Made by a program: the position numbers and the translations under genes. Below the pieces are notes generated by a model. It saw nothing but the letters and a program-made list of their open reading frames with translations, did not search any database and was not told the origin of the DNA. From DAOTXN01 sp034435435 (GTDB lineage Bacteria > Chloroflexota > Anaerolineae > S140-20): a stretch of 45,025 bases of DNA. Positions within the stretch are counted from its first letter, which is position 1; every line of letters begins with the position of its first letter. The stretch covers positions 1 through 45,025 of the forward strand of contig DAOTXN010000099.1 in NCBI GenBank assembly GCA_034435435.1, given 5' to 3'. Shown here in pieces: positions 30,633 through 38,996 of this stretch.

Positions 30633-31772
30633 ATGATGAAAGTCTCCTGTCTACAAGAGAACCTGGCGAAAGGCCTGAATATCGTCGGGCGAGCCGTAGC
30701 CAGCCGCAGCACAACCTTGCCTGTGTTGTCCAACGTCTTGCTCAGCACAGACAATGGACGTCTCAAGCTGTCGGCCACGAATCTAGAGATCGGCATCAAC
30801 ACCTGGATCGGCGCCAAAGTCGAGATGGATGGGGCCATTACCATCCCTGCCCGCACCTTTGTAGACCTGGTCAACACGCTGCCGCCCGAACGCATCGACA
30901 TGGAATTGTCGGTGCGCACGCAGACCTTGCACCTGAGCTGCGGTAGAAGTGAGGCTAATATTAAGGGCATTGACGCTCAGGAATTTCCACTTATCCCCAG
31001 CCCAGAAGGCGTCGGGCAGATATTGATCGACCCGGAAATCCTTAACAAGATGATCAATCAAGTGGCTTTTGCAGCCGCTACCGACGAAAGTCGCCCAATG
31101 CTGACCGGCGTCTTGACCAAGTTTGACCAGCACCACCTCACGATGGCAGCCGCTGATGGGTTCCGGTTATCGGTGCGCAAAGCTCTACTAAACACGCCCG
31201 TATCTGAATCTATTCAAGTCCTGATCCCGGCCAAGGCTCTCACTGAACTGGCGCGCATTTCAGGGGAGCAAAAAGACCCCATAGAGATCACGATCACTCC
31301 GGCGCGCAATCAGATCTTGTTTCACCTGACTCACACCGATTTGGTCGCTCAATTGGTCGATCTGCAATTTCCTGATTATGAGCAAATCATCCCCAAACGC
31401 CACACCACCCGCACCGTGGTCAATGCGCCCGAATTGCTCAAAGCCGGACGCGCAGCGAACATCTTTGCCCGCGAGGCGGCCAACACGGCCCGCTTGCACG
31501 TTCTCCCCGGGGAAGAGCTGACTCCTGGCCGCGTCAGCATCACCGCACGCTCGGATGAAACAGGGGATAACGTCGGCGAGATTGACGCCGCCGTTGATGG
31601 TGAAGAAATCGAAATCGCCTTTAACATTCGATACCTGTTAGATGTGCTTTCGGTTATCGACGCGCCGCAGGTCGCGTTAGAAACCTCGACTTCCAACAGT
31701 CCCGGCGTGATCAAACCTGTCGGCGACGACGACTTTATCCACGTGATTATGCCCATGCACATCGGTCGTTAG
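30633..31772 (+). CDS. dnaN: DNA polymerase III beta subunit (sliding clamp)
   Basis: A 379-residue sliding clamp that forms a dimeric ring and tethers polymerase to DNA. The three repeated domains are recognisable: MKVSCLQENLAKGLNIVGRAV at the start, the LPVLSNVLL segment, TDESRPMLTGV in domain 2 and the closing MPMHIGR, the family's usual end (MP-x-R/ hydrophobic). The start is ATG 30633 (or 30636), with GGAGG 5 or 8 bases before. It has its own promoter and is on the strand opposite to dnaA, with an HK gene and the origin-like region between them. Confidence 0.97.
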   Translation: MMKVSCLQENLAKGLNIVGRAVASRSTTLPVLSNVLLSTDNGRLKLSATNLEIGINTWIGAKVEMDGAITIPARTFVDLVNTLPPERIDMELSVRTQTLHLSCGRSEANIKGIDAQEFPLIPSPEGVGQILIDPEILNKMINQVAFAAATDESRPMLTGVLTKFDQHHLTMAAADGFRLSVRKALLNTPVSESIQVLIPAKALTELARISGEQKDPIEITITPARNQILFHLTHTDLVAQLVDLQFPDYEQIIPKRHTTRTVVNAPELLKAGRAANIFAREAANTARLHVLPGEELTPGRVSITARSDETGDNVGEIDAAVDGEEIEIAFNIRYLLDVLSVIDAPQVALETSTSNSPGVIKPVGDDDFIHVIMPMHIGR

Positions 31773-31862
31773 GCCCTCTTTTAGCTTGGCAGATGGAATG
31801 CGGACTGGAATGCCCTCAGGAAAGCCTGGGGGCGATTTGTAAACCAAATTCAAGGGTCCAGC

Positions 31863-34466
31863 ATGGAACAAGCTCAGGAAAATGCCTCCCCAGCTCCAGT
31901 CACCGAGGTATTTCGTCACCCATCCGCCTATACGATTAACGAAGCATTGGCCGATCTGGTAGCGCCTGATCCCACCCAAGTTGCCCGCCACTTATTACAA
32001 GCTCTCGTTCACACGACGAACGCCGAATTTGGTCACCTCATTTTAGCAGACACAGACACTCAGGTAGCATCAAGTTTGACATTCCGTGACGGTCAAATAC
32101 AAGAACTCGATTATCCCACCGCATTGCAGGCTCTCAGGCAGACCCTGGCCGGTTGGTCCTATCAACACCGCCAAAGAGTCCTCGTCTCCGACTCCGACGC
32201 AGACCCGCGGAGCAAGTCCTGGCAGGACCTGGCAAGCTTCAAATCTGCTCTGGCAGTACCCATTTCAACTGACACCCAGCTTTTAGGCGCGATCGCGCTT
32301 TTTTCGCTCCAGCCCAAACACTTTGACGACGCCTACCTTAGCCAGGCGTCGGCTTTTTGCGTGTTCGCCGCGGGTATGATCGAAAACATCTATCTGCACC
32401 ATCTGGCGGCGCAGAATCAAAAAACAATCAATGCCCTGGGTTATGCCGCTCGCTTTATCAACACTTATCCAGACCTGGAACAAACCTTAACCCGGCTCTT
32501 GCATCAGCTTACACTTGTCCTCTCTACACCCAATGCCATCGTCCTCTTGCGTCAGGATGAACAGCTTTATCCCACGGTGACAGAGGGGTTCTCGGCCACC
32601 GGCGACACGGCCCAATCGGTTTTTTCGGCTACCGACATACCGATCATTTTTCAGATTTTACAACAGGGACGCATCGTTTCTGCGCATCACGAAGACCTGT
32701 CCAACGAGCTGGGCAAGCTGGGCTTTTCTCCACCTATACAGACATGGATCAGCGCGCCTCTTATCTCACGTCAACACACCCTGGGCATCGTGATTCTGAC
32801 CAGCCCTACCCCCAAAGCCTTCACCAACCAGGAGCATTTGACGCTCGAAGCCATTGCCAACCACATCGCTACCGCAATTGCCCACCACCGGCTTGAACAA
32901 GAAACCAACCATCGCTTGCGCGAGCTGGCCTTTTTGAACGAGACAGGCCAGGCTATCACCTCCACCTTGAACCTGGAACGCATCTTGCGCCTTTTGCTCG
33001 ACCGCGTGCGCGAGCTTTTGAGAATTAACGCCGTCTCGATTGCCTTGCGAGATGAGCAAACGGGCGACCTGGTTTTTGAAGCGGCGTCAGGCGAAGGGGC
33101 TGCTGGCGTGCTGGGAATTCGCCTCAAACCCGGTCAAGGCATCGCTGGCTGGGTGGCCGAGACAGGCAAACCCCTGGTGGTGCCAGACGTCTATCAAGAC
33201 GCGCGCTTTTTCTCAGACATTGATCAGAAAATCGGGATGCGGACGCGGGCCATTTTATGCGTCCCCATCGTACTCAAGGGTCACGTCGTGGGCGTCATCG
33301 AGGCCCTCAACCCAGGCATGGTTCCTTTCGACAAACATGCCGTGGACCTGCTCACCGGACTGGCCGGCCTGGCCGCTTCGGCCATCGACAACGCGCGCCT
33401 GTTCGCCCGGGTGCGCAGCGCGGAAGCGCGTTACGAAGGGTTGTTTGAAAACAGCGTCAATCCCATTATCATCACAGACCTGGAAGGCAACATTGTCGAT
33501 GCGAACCGGAACGCGTGCGAACTGCTCGGCCGGACCAAAGAAGCCTTGCTGGGAACCCATCTCACCCACATCCATTCGGCCGAGGGCACGCCAGACTTTG
33601 TTCTTCCCCACCGACAAATCCAGGCCGGGGAAATCGCGACGTTTCAAACAAACATCCTGCGTAACAGTCAGCGCGTAAAAGTCGAAATCCGCGGCCAACA
33701 GGTCCACGTCCAAAATACAATCGTCATTCAATGGATCGGACGCGACATTTCGGCCGAAGCCGAGCTGGAGCAAATGCGCGAAGACCTGGTGCGGATGATC
33801 ATCCACGACTTGCGCAACCCGCTTGCCAACATCATGAACAGCCTGGATGTTTTGCAAGACGTACTCGATGAAAAAGACAACAGCGTTCCGCTGGACGAAT
33901 TGCTCAACATTGCCAAGCGCAGTGGGCAACGCTTGCATCAACTCATCAATTCTATTTTGGATATCAGTCGCCTGGAAACAGGTCAAGCGATTCTCGATAC
34001 GCGCGAAACCGATCTCGCCGCACTTTTTCAAGAGGCCATCACATTCATTCAACCCCAGGCCGATATTCGCGAGATCCAATTAACGGCCACTTTTGCCCCT
34101 GATCTCCCACGGGTAGAAATAGACAGCGATATGATCTCGCGGGTGCTGCTCAACCTGTTTGACAACGCCATCAAGTTCACCCAAGTCGGCGGGAGGGTCA
34201 ACTTGACCGTCAAGCCGTTGGGCGCGCAGGTCGAAATAACTGTCACCGACAACGGACCAGGTATTCCTGCCGATCAACTTGGTCACATTTTCGAAAAGTT
34301 TGTGCGGGCCAGACACCCTCACTCTCCCAAAGGAACCGGCTTGGGACTGGCTTTTTGCGACCTTGCTGTAAAAGCCCACGGCGGACGTATTTGGGCAGAA
34401 AGCCAGATTGGACAGGGAACCACAATAAGAGTCTTGCTTCCTTCACATTCCCCAAACTCTTTTTGA
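31863..34466 (+). CDS. Soluble multi-sensor histidine kinase (GAF, PAS, HisKA, HATPase)
   Basis: An 867-residue cytoplasmic sensor kinase without membrane helices. Domain order: three GAF-like domains (~45-180, 205-345, 365-510), a PAS domain (~525-630, YEGLFENSVNPIIITDLEGNI and ANRNACELLG), HisKA with H648 in MIIHDLRNPLANI, and HATPase with DNAIKF, DNGPGIP and KGTGLGLAF. GAF and PAS domains could sense small molecules, redox state or light; no bilin cysteine was sought. No response regulator gene is adjacent. It lies between dnaN and the origin-like region, 90 bases after dnaN, and could be co-transcribed with it. Whether it senses something tied to replication is unknown. Confidence 0.93.
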   Translation: MEQAQENASPAPVTEVFRHPSAYTINEALADLVAPDPTQVARHLLQALVHTTNAEFGHLILADTDTQVASSLTFRDGQIQELDYPTALQALRQTLAGWSYQHRQRVLVSDSDADPRSKSWQDLASFKSALAVPISTDTQLLGAIALFSLQPKHFDDAYLSQASAFCVFAAGMIENIYLHHLAAQNQKTINALGYAARFINTYPDLEQTLTRLLHQLTLVLSTPNAIVLLRQDEQLYPTVTEGFSATGDTAQSVFSATDIPIIFQILQQGRIVSAHHEDLSNELGKLGFSPPIQTWISAPLISRQHTLGIVILTSPTPKAFTNQEHLTLEAIANHIATAIAHHRLEQETNHRLRELAFLNETGQAITSTLNLERILRLLLDRVRELLRINAVSIALRDEQTGDLVFEAASGEGAAGVLGIRLKPGQGIAGWVAETGKPLVVPDVYQDARFFSDIDQKIGMRTRAILCVPIVLKGHVVGVIEALNPGMVPFDKHAVDLLTGLAGLAASAIDNARLFARVRSAEARYEGLFENSVNPIIITDLEGNIVDANRNACELLGRTKEALLGTHLTHIHSAEGTPDFVLPHRQIQAGEIATFQTNILRNSQRVKVEIRGQQVHVQNTIVIQWIGRDISAEAELEQMREDLVRMIIHDLRNPLANIMNSLDVLQDVLDEKDNSVPLDELLNIAKRSGQRLHQLINSILDISRLETGQAILDTRETDLAALFQEAITFIQPQADIREIQLTATFAPDLPRVEIDSDMISRVLLNLFDNAIKFTQVGGRVNLTVKPLGAQVEITVTDNGPGIPADQLGHIFEKFVRARHPHSPKGTGLGLAFCDLAVKAHGGRIWAESQIGQGTTIRVLLPSHSPNSF

Positions 34467-34479
34467 ACCGCCTAGCAGC

Positions 34480-34558
34480 CTGTCGGAGAACCCTGCAATA
34501 TAGGGCCTTGCGCCCATTTTGGACGCCCACAAGGGGCTAAATTACGTTTCTCTAACAG
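34480..34558. repeat. Imperfect inverted repeat pair downstream of the kinase
   Basis: CTGTCGGAGAA (34480-34490) and TTCTCTAACAG (34548-34558) are inverted with two mismatches, about 57 bases apart. TTTTTT follows at 34565-34570. It could be a weak long-range terminator or the remains of a small mobile element end. It abuts the AT-rich side of the origin-like region. Confidence 0.4.
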
Positions 34559-34933
34559 ACACATTTTTTCATTTATTCTCTCTTGGATATCTCTTATATA
34601 GTCTTAGTAGTAGGCCGTGTGGAAAAGTGGAGAGTTGGGTTTACAGTGGAATTCTCCAGTGGATGTGGGGGAGTTGCTGAACCTGGGCTGTAGCAGTGGG
34701 GTGCAACGCGCGAGATTTGTTCTCCTCTTTTGTTGGTTCGCTGTGGACAAGGTATTTAGCACATCGCCCGCGAAAAAGCTGCATAAATAGCCATGTACTC
34801 CAGGAGTAGATATGGGGGAGGAGCGAGTAGAGTTTCCAAGATGTAGCCGGCCAGAATTTGCGGGAGATAGAATAAGAGCGAGTTGTCCACAAAGCGCCCC
34901 GGTTATCCACAGATAACGGGGCGCTTATCCACA
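34541..34933. other. Candidate chromosomal replication origin (oriC)
   Basis: This non-coding region next to dnaA holds several DnaA-box matches: TGTGGAAAA (34618-34626, reverse of TTTTCCACA), TGTGGACAA (34742-34750, reverse of TTGTCCACA), TTGTCCACA (34883-34891), TTATCCACA (34903-34911) and TTATCCACA (34925-34933). An AT-rich tract at 34541-34598 is the likely unwinding region. The last three boxes are all in one direction and closely spaced. No gene is seen between 34467 and 34986. Proof would require replication mapping or cumulative GC skew over the genome. Confidence 0.82.
34599..34626 (-). other. Basal unwinding element: DnaA box, GC cluster and DnaA trios
   Basis: Read on the minus strand: TTTTCCACA (34626-34618), a GC cluster CGGCC (34617-34613), then CTA/TAG-type trios. 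On the plus strand the trios read TAG-TCT-TAG-TAG-TAG (34599-34613), after which the DNA becomes AT-rich. Order and orientation match the DnaA-trio system of Bacillus oriC, where DnaA loads from the box onto one strand of the trios. One of the five trios is degenerate. Confidence 0.65.
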
Positions 34934-34986
34934 GGCGCGTGGTTGAGGAGCGTTCAGTTGCTCACGCGGTTGATTTTTGAGAGATT

Positions 34987-36345
34987 TTAACTGCCGTTCT
35001 TGTTGTACAGTCTTTCTCTAATGCTCAACGCATCACGTCTCAGCGCATCATTTTTCTCGATCTGCTCTTTTATCTTTTCATAGCCGTATAGAACGGTCGT
35101 GTGATCGCGGCCAAAAATCTCCCCTAATTGTGGCAGAGAGGCCTGAGTTTCCTCGCGGGCGAGGTACATAGCGATTTGACGGGAAAGCGCGACCTTTTTG
35201 CTGCGCTTGCGTCCGTGTAGTGTTTCTGGCGTGAGGTTGTAATAGCTGGCTACCTCTTGAACGATTTCTTCCACTGTCAACGTCGTAGGTCGAGCCATTA
35301 ACTCAGTCAGGGCCAATTCGGCCGTCGCAATCGTCAAAGGGTATCCGGTGAGTTGAACGTACGCAATGACGCGGTTCAAGGCTCCTTCTAGCTCACGAAT
35401 ATTGTTCTGAATTTGCCTTGCGATAAAATACAACAAATCGGGCGAGACTTCGATGGGGTGAGTCTTGGATTTGGATCCCAAAATGGCAACGCGGGTTTCC
35501 AGGTCGGGAGGTTGAATATCGGCCGTGAGGCCCCATTCGAAACGGGAGCGCAGACGTTCCTCCAAAGTTACCATTGCCTTGGGTAGCCGGTCGCTGGATA
35601 TAACCAGTTGTTTGTTGGCCCCGTGGAGGGTATTAAAGGTGTGAAAGAATTCCTCTTGGGTGCTTTCCTTGCCGGCGATAAATTGGATGTCATCTATTAA
35701 CAACACGTCGGTGTTGCGGTATTTTTCGCGGAAACTATCGGTCGTATGAGTTCGAATGGCGTTGATCAGGTCGTTGGTGAATCTTTCCGAGGAAACGTAC
35801 AACACGCGCAAGCCTTTGATGCGGCATTCATGACCGATGGCGTGCAGGAGATGTGTTTTTCCCAGGCCGACGCCTCCGTAGAGGAAAAGCGGGTTATATG
35901 CCGTAGCCGGCTGTTCGGCCACCGCCAAAGATGCGGCGTGTGCGAGACGATTGCTGGCTCCGACAACAAAGGAATCAAAGGAGTAGCGCGCGTTGAGATG
36001 TGAGTTACCGTTCGTGAGGTCTACCTGAGGCGCCGATTGCCCGGCGTCTACATACTCCACGGCGTTTAACAATGGAGAAGAATCTAGGATTTCGTTCTTT
36101 TGGGACCAGACGATGAACTTGACCTCGACAGTATGCCCTACGATGCTGGTCACGGTACGTTGAACGGTGCCCAGCAAGCGATTGCTCAACCAATCTTTGA
36201 TGTACCCATTCTCGACGCCAACAATGAGCATTCCGTCTTCGTAAGAGATGACCTTGGTAGGCTTGAGCCAGGTATTAAAGGTCCCTCTTGTCATCTGTAG
36301 CTCTAACTCTCCCAATGCAGCTTGCCAAATCTCTGTCGGCTTCAT
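34987..36345 (-). CDS. dnaA: Chromosomal replication initiator DnaA
   Basis: A 452-residue DnaA. Domain I starts EIWQAALGELELQMTRGTFNTWL. Domain III has Walker A GGVGLGKTHLLHA, Walker B VLLIDDIQF and sensor segments. Domain IV ends with the box-binding signature FGRDHTTVLYGYEKI. The start is taken as ATG 36345 with GGAGG 9 bases upstream; a start 7 codons earlier at 36366 is possible but covers the ribosome site. It is transcribed towards the origin-like region. The promoter is not clear; hairpins lie in its leader. Confidence 0.97.
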   Translation of the reverse strand: MKPTEIWQAALGELELQMTRGTFNTWLKPTKVISYEDGMLIVGVENGYIKDWLSNRLLGTVQRTVTSIVGHTVEVKFIVWSQKNEILDSSPLLNAVEYVDAGQSAPQVDLTNGNSHLNARYSFDSFVVGASNRLAHAASLAVAEQPATAYNPLFLYGGVGLGKTHLLHAIGHECRIKGLRVLYVSSERFTNDLINAIRTHTTDSFREKYRNTDVLLIDDIQFIAGKESTQEEFFHTFNTLHGANKQLVISSDRLPKAMVTLEERLRSRFEWGLTADIQPPDLETRVAILGSKSKTHPIEVSPDLLYFIARQIQNNIRELEGALNRVIAYVQLTGYPLTIATAELALTELMARPTTLTVEEIVQEVASYYNLTPETLHGRKRSKKVALSRQIAMYLAREETQASLPQLGEIFGRDHTTVLYGYEKIKEQIEKNDALRRDALSIRERLYNKNGS

Positions 36346-36878
36346 CTGGGCATTCCTCCGAGGCAACCTTAACTAACCCTCGCGCCATCAGGACCAGGGT
36401 GATAACCTGTTCATGGCGTCACAGTACCAGGTTTTGTGTGGGCCCTTGCCCACATTGCGGGTTGAGTGAGTTTAACACTGTAGTAGGATTGAGGACAAAT
36501 ACTGGCGGTCAATCAACCGCCAGTGATCAGCATCCAAATTGGGTCATCATCCCTTTATGGGGAAAAAGGGCAGCGCCAAACTCAACACTCGGCTCATATT
36601 GTACCAAATCTGCTTGAGCTTGACAATAGAAATGTAGGAGCAAACCTTAAAACTTGGGGGGGTTTTAAGAAAGGACGGTGGGTCATTTGCATAGTGTTGT
36701 GATTTGCTGAGTCGCTGCTCGATACCGATCGACGATTCATGCGAACAAAAGTTTCCAAATAGAAAAACCGAGATTTGACAAATCTTGGGCTTGTCACTAC
36801 AATCTTCAATACCTTTGCCGGCGGCCCAAAGGCAGTGGATTCGATTACGCGAGCGACCAGGGGGAGCGAGGTGACGCC
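36346..36878. other. Divergent region between dnaA and the SPFH operon
   Basis: A 533-base gap. It contains two hairpins near dnaA: TGTGGGC-CCTT-GCCCACA at 36437-36454 and ACTGGCGGT-CAATCA-ACCGCCAGT at 36501-36524 (perfect 9-bp stem). On the other side is the SPFH promoter. No good DnaA box was found here, and no convincing dnaA promoter. The hairpins might be operators or leader structures for dnaA. Confidence 0.55.
36775..36803 (+). promoter_or_regulatory. Promoter of the SPFH operon
   Basis: TTGACA (36775-36780), 17 bases, TACAAT (36798-36803). The -35 box lies in a perfect inverted repeat AGATTT-GAC-AAATCT (36771-36785), a possible operator. TTTGACAAATCT also occurs across the -35 box of the phosphoesterase promoter. 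Confidence 0.75.
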
Positions 36879-38996
36879 GTGTCCATTGAAACTATAATAG
36901 CTATTTCTTCTTCGGCCCTCTTGTTTCTGCTTTTCCTGCGCGGGACCAGAAACAAAGCCATCCTGCTGTTGTTCTCCGTGGTGGTGATCGCGAGTTGGCT
37001 GATTGTCGGCGTCAACTGGCTCACCCATCGCGTGGAACAAAGTATTCATTTCGTCCTTCCAGATTTGAAATTTCTGGCTTTTGCTGTGCTGGTTTCCGGC
37101 GCTGTGCTCCTGGGCGGCCGTTTCCTGGGCAAGAAAGGCTTCCAAACATCGGCTCTGCTATTGGCCTCGCTGTGGTTGGCCGGAGGAATGGGATGGCTGG
37201 CCGGCGAATGGAGCGGTGTGTTGTCCATTACGATGCCCAGCTTGCTGATCCTGGTCGTCGGGTTACTGGCTCTGCCGCCTTTTGTGCTGCCTGTGCCCCC
37301 TCTGCCCTGGAAATGGCCCACACTGATCGCCATGCTGTATTCATTCGCCTGGCTGACTGGCGTTTGGAACACGTGGATCGAGATGGATTTCATCGCTTTC
37401 TGGGTCTATTTGCAGGGCATGCTGCTCATTTTGCGCTTTGCTCTGCCCATGGGCAGCGTGAGCGAATACGTGCCGGTTTCGCTCTTTATGGTGTATGGCT
37501 TTTTTGTCGTGATGATCTGGCGTGGGTTTCGTGGGTTCGAGTTGTCGTCTTTTAATCTCTTGGTGCTTTCGCAAGGGCTGCTGACCTTATCGGCCTATGC
37601 GCTGCCCGTCAGGGGAGAAATCACCCATTGGCGGCTGGGCTTACCGGTGAAAAGTTCCACCCTGAGCTGGTCTGTAGGGTTGACAGGTTTATACGGGCTG
37701 TTATTTCTGGCGGCAATGTCTGTGGGTCGTATCCCGGCCAACGTTGCCACTTTTTTTATTCTATTTCTGGGTATCGCCGCTTTTAGTCGTTTTATGCTGC
37801 CCAACGACGATGAAGTGGGGGGAGGATGGCCCCTTACTATCATCACGGCCTTGGCTCTGTTGGGGCTGTATGTGATCGTGTGGGTAAGCGGCCTGGCGAT
37901 CCGAGAATTCACGCTCGACGTGCTGGGTCTAGCGGCTTTTGTGATTGGCGCCCTGACCATCTTTGCGCCGGTGTTGGTCGAACCCTCGGAAAACTGGGAG
38001 GCGCTCAAGGCCATCATGACCTTCAATTTGGGACGCAATTACCCCTTCAAAGCCGTCGTTGGACACAAACTCGTGACGCGCGATACCGGCGTCCTCCCTG
38101 TGTCACGATTCTTCGCCGGACCGGGTATTATCCTGACCGACGCCGATCGCGCGCTGGTGCTCTATAAAATCGGCGGTTTTGAACGGGTCGCGCCTCCTGG
38201 GTTGACACTCACCCGCACGTTTGAAATGGATAAAGAACTGGTAGACCTGCGCGTTCAACTGCGCACGACAAAAGTCGAAGCCAAGACCCGGGATGGCATC
38301 GCGATCACGCTGTTCGTCTTTACGCCGATGCAGATCGCCACAGGCGGCCAACCGATTCAGTTGGGGCGTCCTTTTCCACATGACGCCGAGGCCATCCGGC
38401 GCGCGGTCCACTCGGCCCGTTTTGACCAGGATAAAGACAAAAAACACGGCTGGGATCAGGTCGTGTGTCACGCCGTCGAGCAAATCACGCGCGACATCAT
38501 CGCCGAGCACACCGCGGATGAGCTGCGCGGCCTGGAGCCGCGCCAGAAAATCAGAGCCCAGATAGAAGAGCAGGTCAGAGACTTTATCCAGCGCGAAAAC
38601 CTGGGCCTGCAACTCATCGGCGCAGGAATTGGTAATTTCGAGCCGCCCAAAGAAGTGATCGGGCAGCGCATCGAAAACTGGAAAGCCCACTGGGAGCGCC
38701 AAATCGCCTCCTTTAAAGCCCAGGCCGAGGCCGAAGAAGCCCGGCTGCAAGAGCTGGCGCGCGCCGAGGCCCAACGCGAGCTATTGCGAGAGATCGCTGC
38801 CGGTCTGGCGCCAATAGCCGAGTTGGATGACCGGGGAAAAAGTGAACTGCTGGCCATCAGTTTGCTAGAAGCGCTTGAGCGCATTGCCTCCGAGTATCCT
38901 GAATTGGCAAAACAGGTCCGCACGACCACGCGCTCGTTCGAGTTCCAAATTCCGCCGGCGCTGATCAGTCAGAGTACGACGGGAGGCTCGCAATGA
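36879..38996 (+). CDS. Polytopic membrane protein with C-terminal SPFH/band-7 domain
   Basis: A 705-residue protein. The first ~370 residues hold about 13 hydrophobic helices without recognised motifs. From ~385 to 610 is an SPFH/band-7-like domain (GPGIILTDADRALVLYKIGGFERV, then KVEAKTRDGIAITLFVFT). Residues ~610-665 are a charged coiled coil rich in A, E, Q and R (QAEAEEARLQELARAEAQRE), followed by an LLEALERIASEYPEL end. SPFH proteins form ring scaffolds in membranes, normally with one or two anchors; a 13-helix anchor is unusual. The start is GTG 36879 after GGGGGAGCGAGG. The next gene overlaps the stop (ATGA) and encodes a related protein, so the two probably form a complex. Confidence 0.8.
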   Translation: MSIETIIAISSSALLFLLFLRGTRNKAILLLFSVVVIASWLIVGVNWLTHRVEQSIHFVLPDLKFLAFAVLVSGAVLLGGRFLGKKGFQTSALLLASLWLAGGMGWLAGEWSGVLSITMPSLLILVVGLLALPPFVLPVPPLPWKWPTLIAMLYSFAWLTGVWNTWIEMDFIAFWVYLQGMLLILRFALPMGSVSEYVPVSLFMVYGFFVVMIWRGFRGFELSSFNLLVLSQGLLTLSAYALPVRGEITHWRLGLPVKSSTLSWSVGLTGLYGLLFLAAMSVGRIPANVATFFILFLGIAAFSRFMLPNDDEVGGGWPLTIITALALLGLYVIVWVSGLAIREFTLDVLGLAAFVIGALTIFAPVLVEPSENWEALKAIMTFNLGRNYPFKAVVGHKLVTRDTGVLPVSRFFAGPGIILTDADRALVLYKIGGFERVAPPGLTLTRTFEMDKELVDLRVQLRTTKVEAKTRDGIAITLFVFTPMQIATGGQPIQLGRPFPHDAEAIRRAVHSARFDQDKDKKHGWDQVVCHAVEQITRDIIAEHTADELRGLEPRQKIRAQIEEQVRDFIQRENLGLQLIGAGIGNFEPPKEVIGQRIENWKAHWERQIASFKAQAEAEEARLQELARAEAQRELLREIAAGLAPIAELDDRGKSELLAISLLEALERIASEYPELAKQVRTTTRSFEFQIPPALISQSTTGGSQ

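Noticed and set aside
36346..36600. Second half of oriC upstream of dnaA
   Set aside because: No TTATCCACA-like boxes were found there; only hairpins are present.
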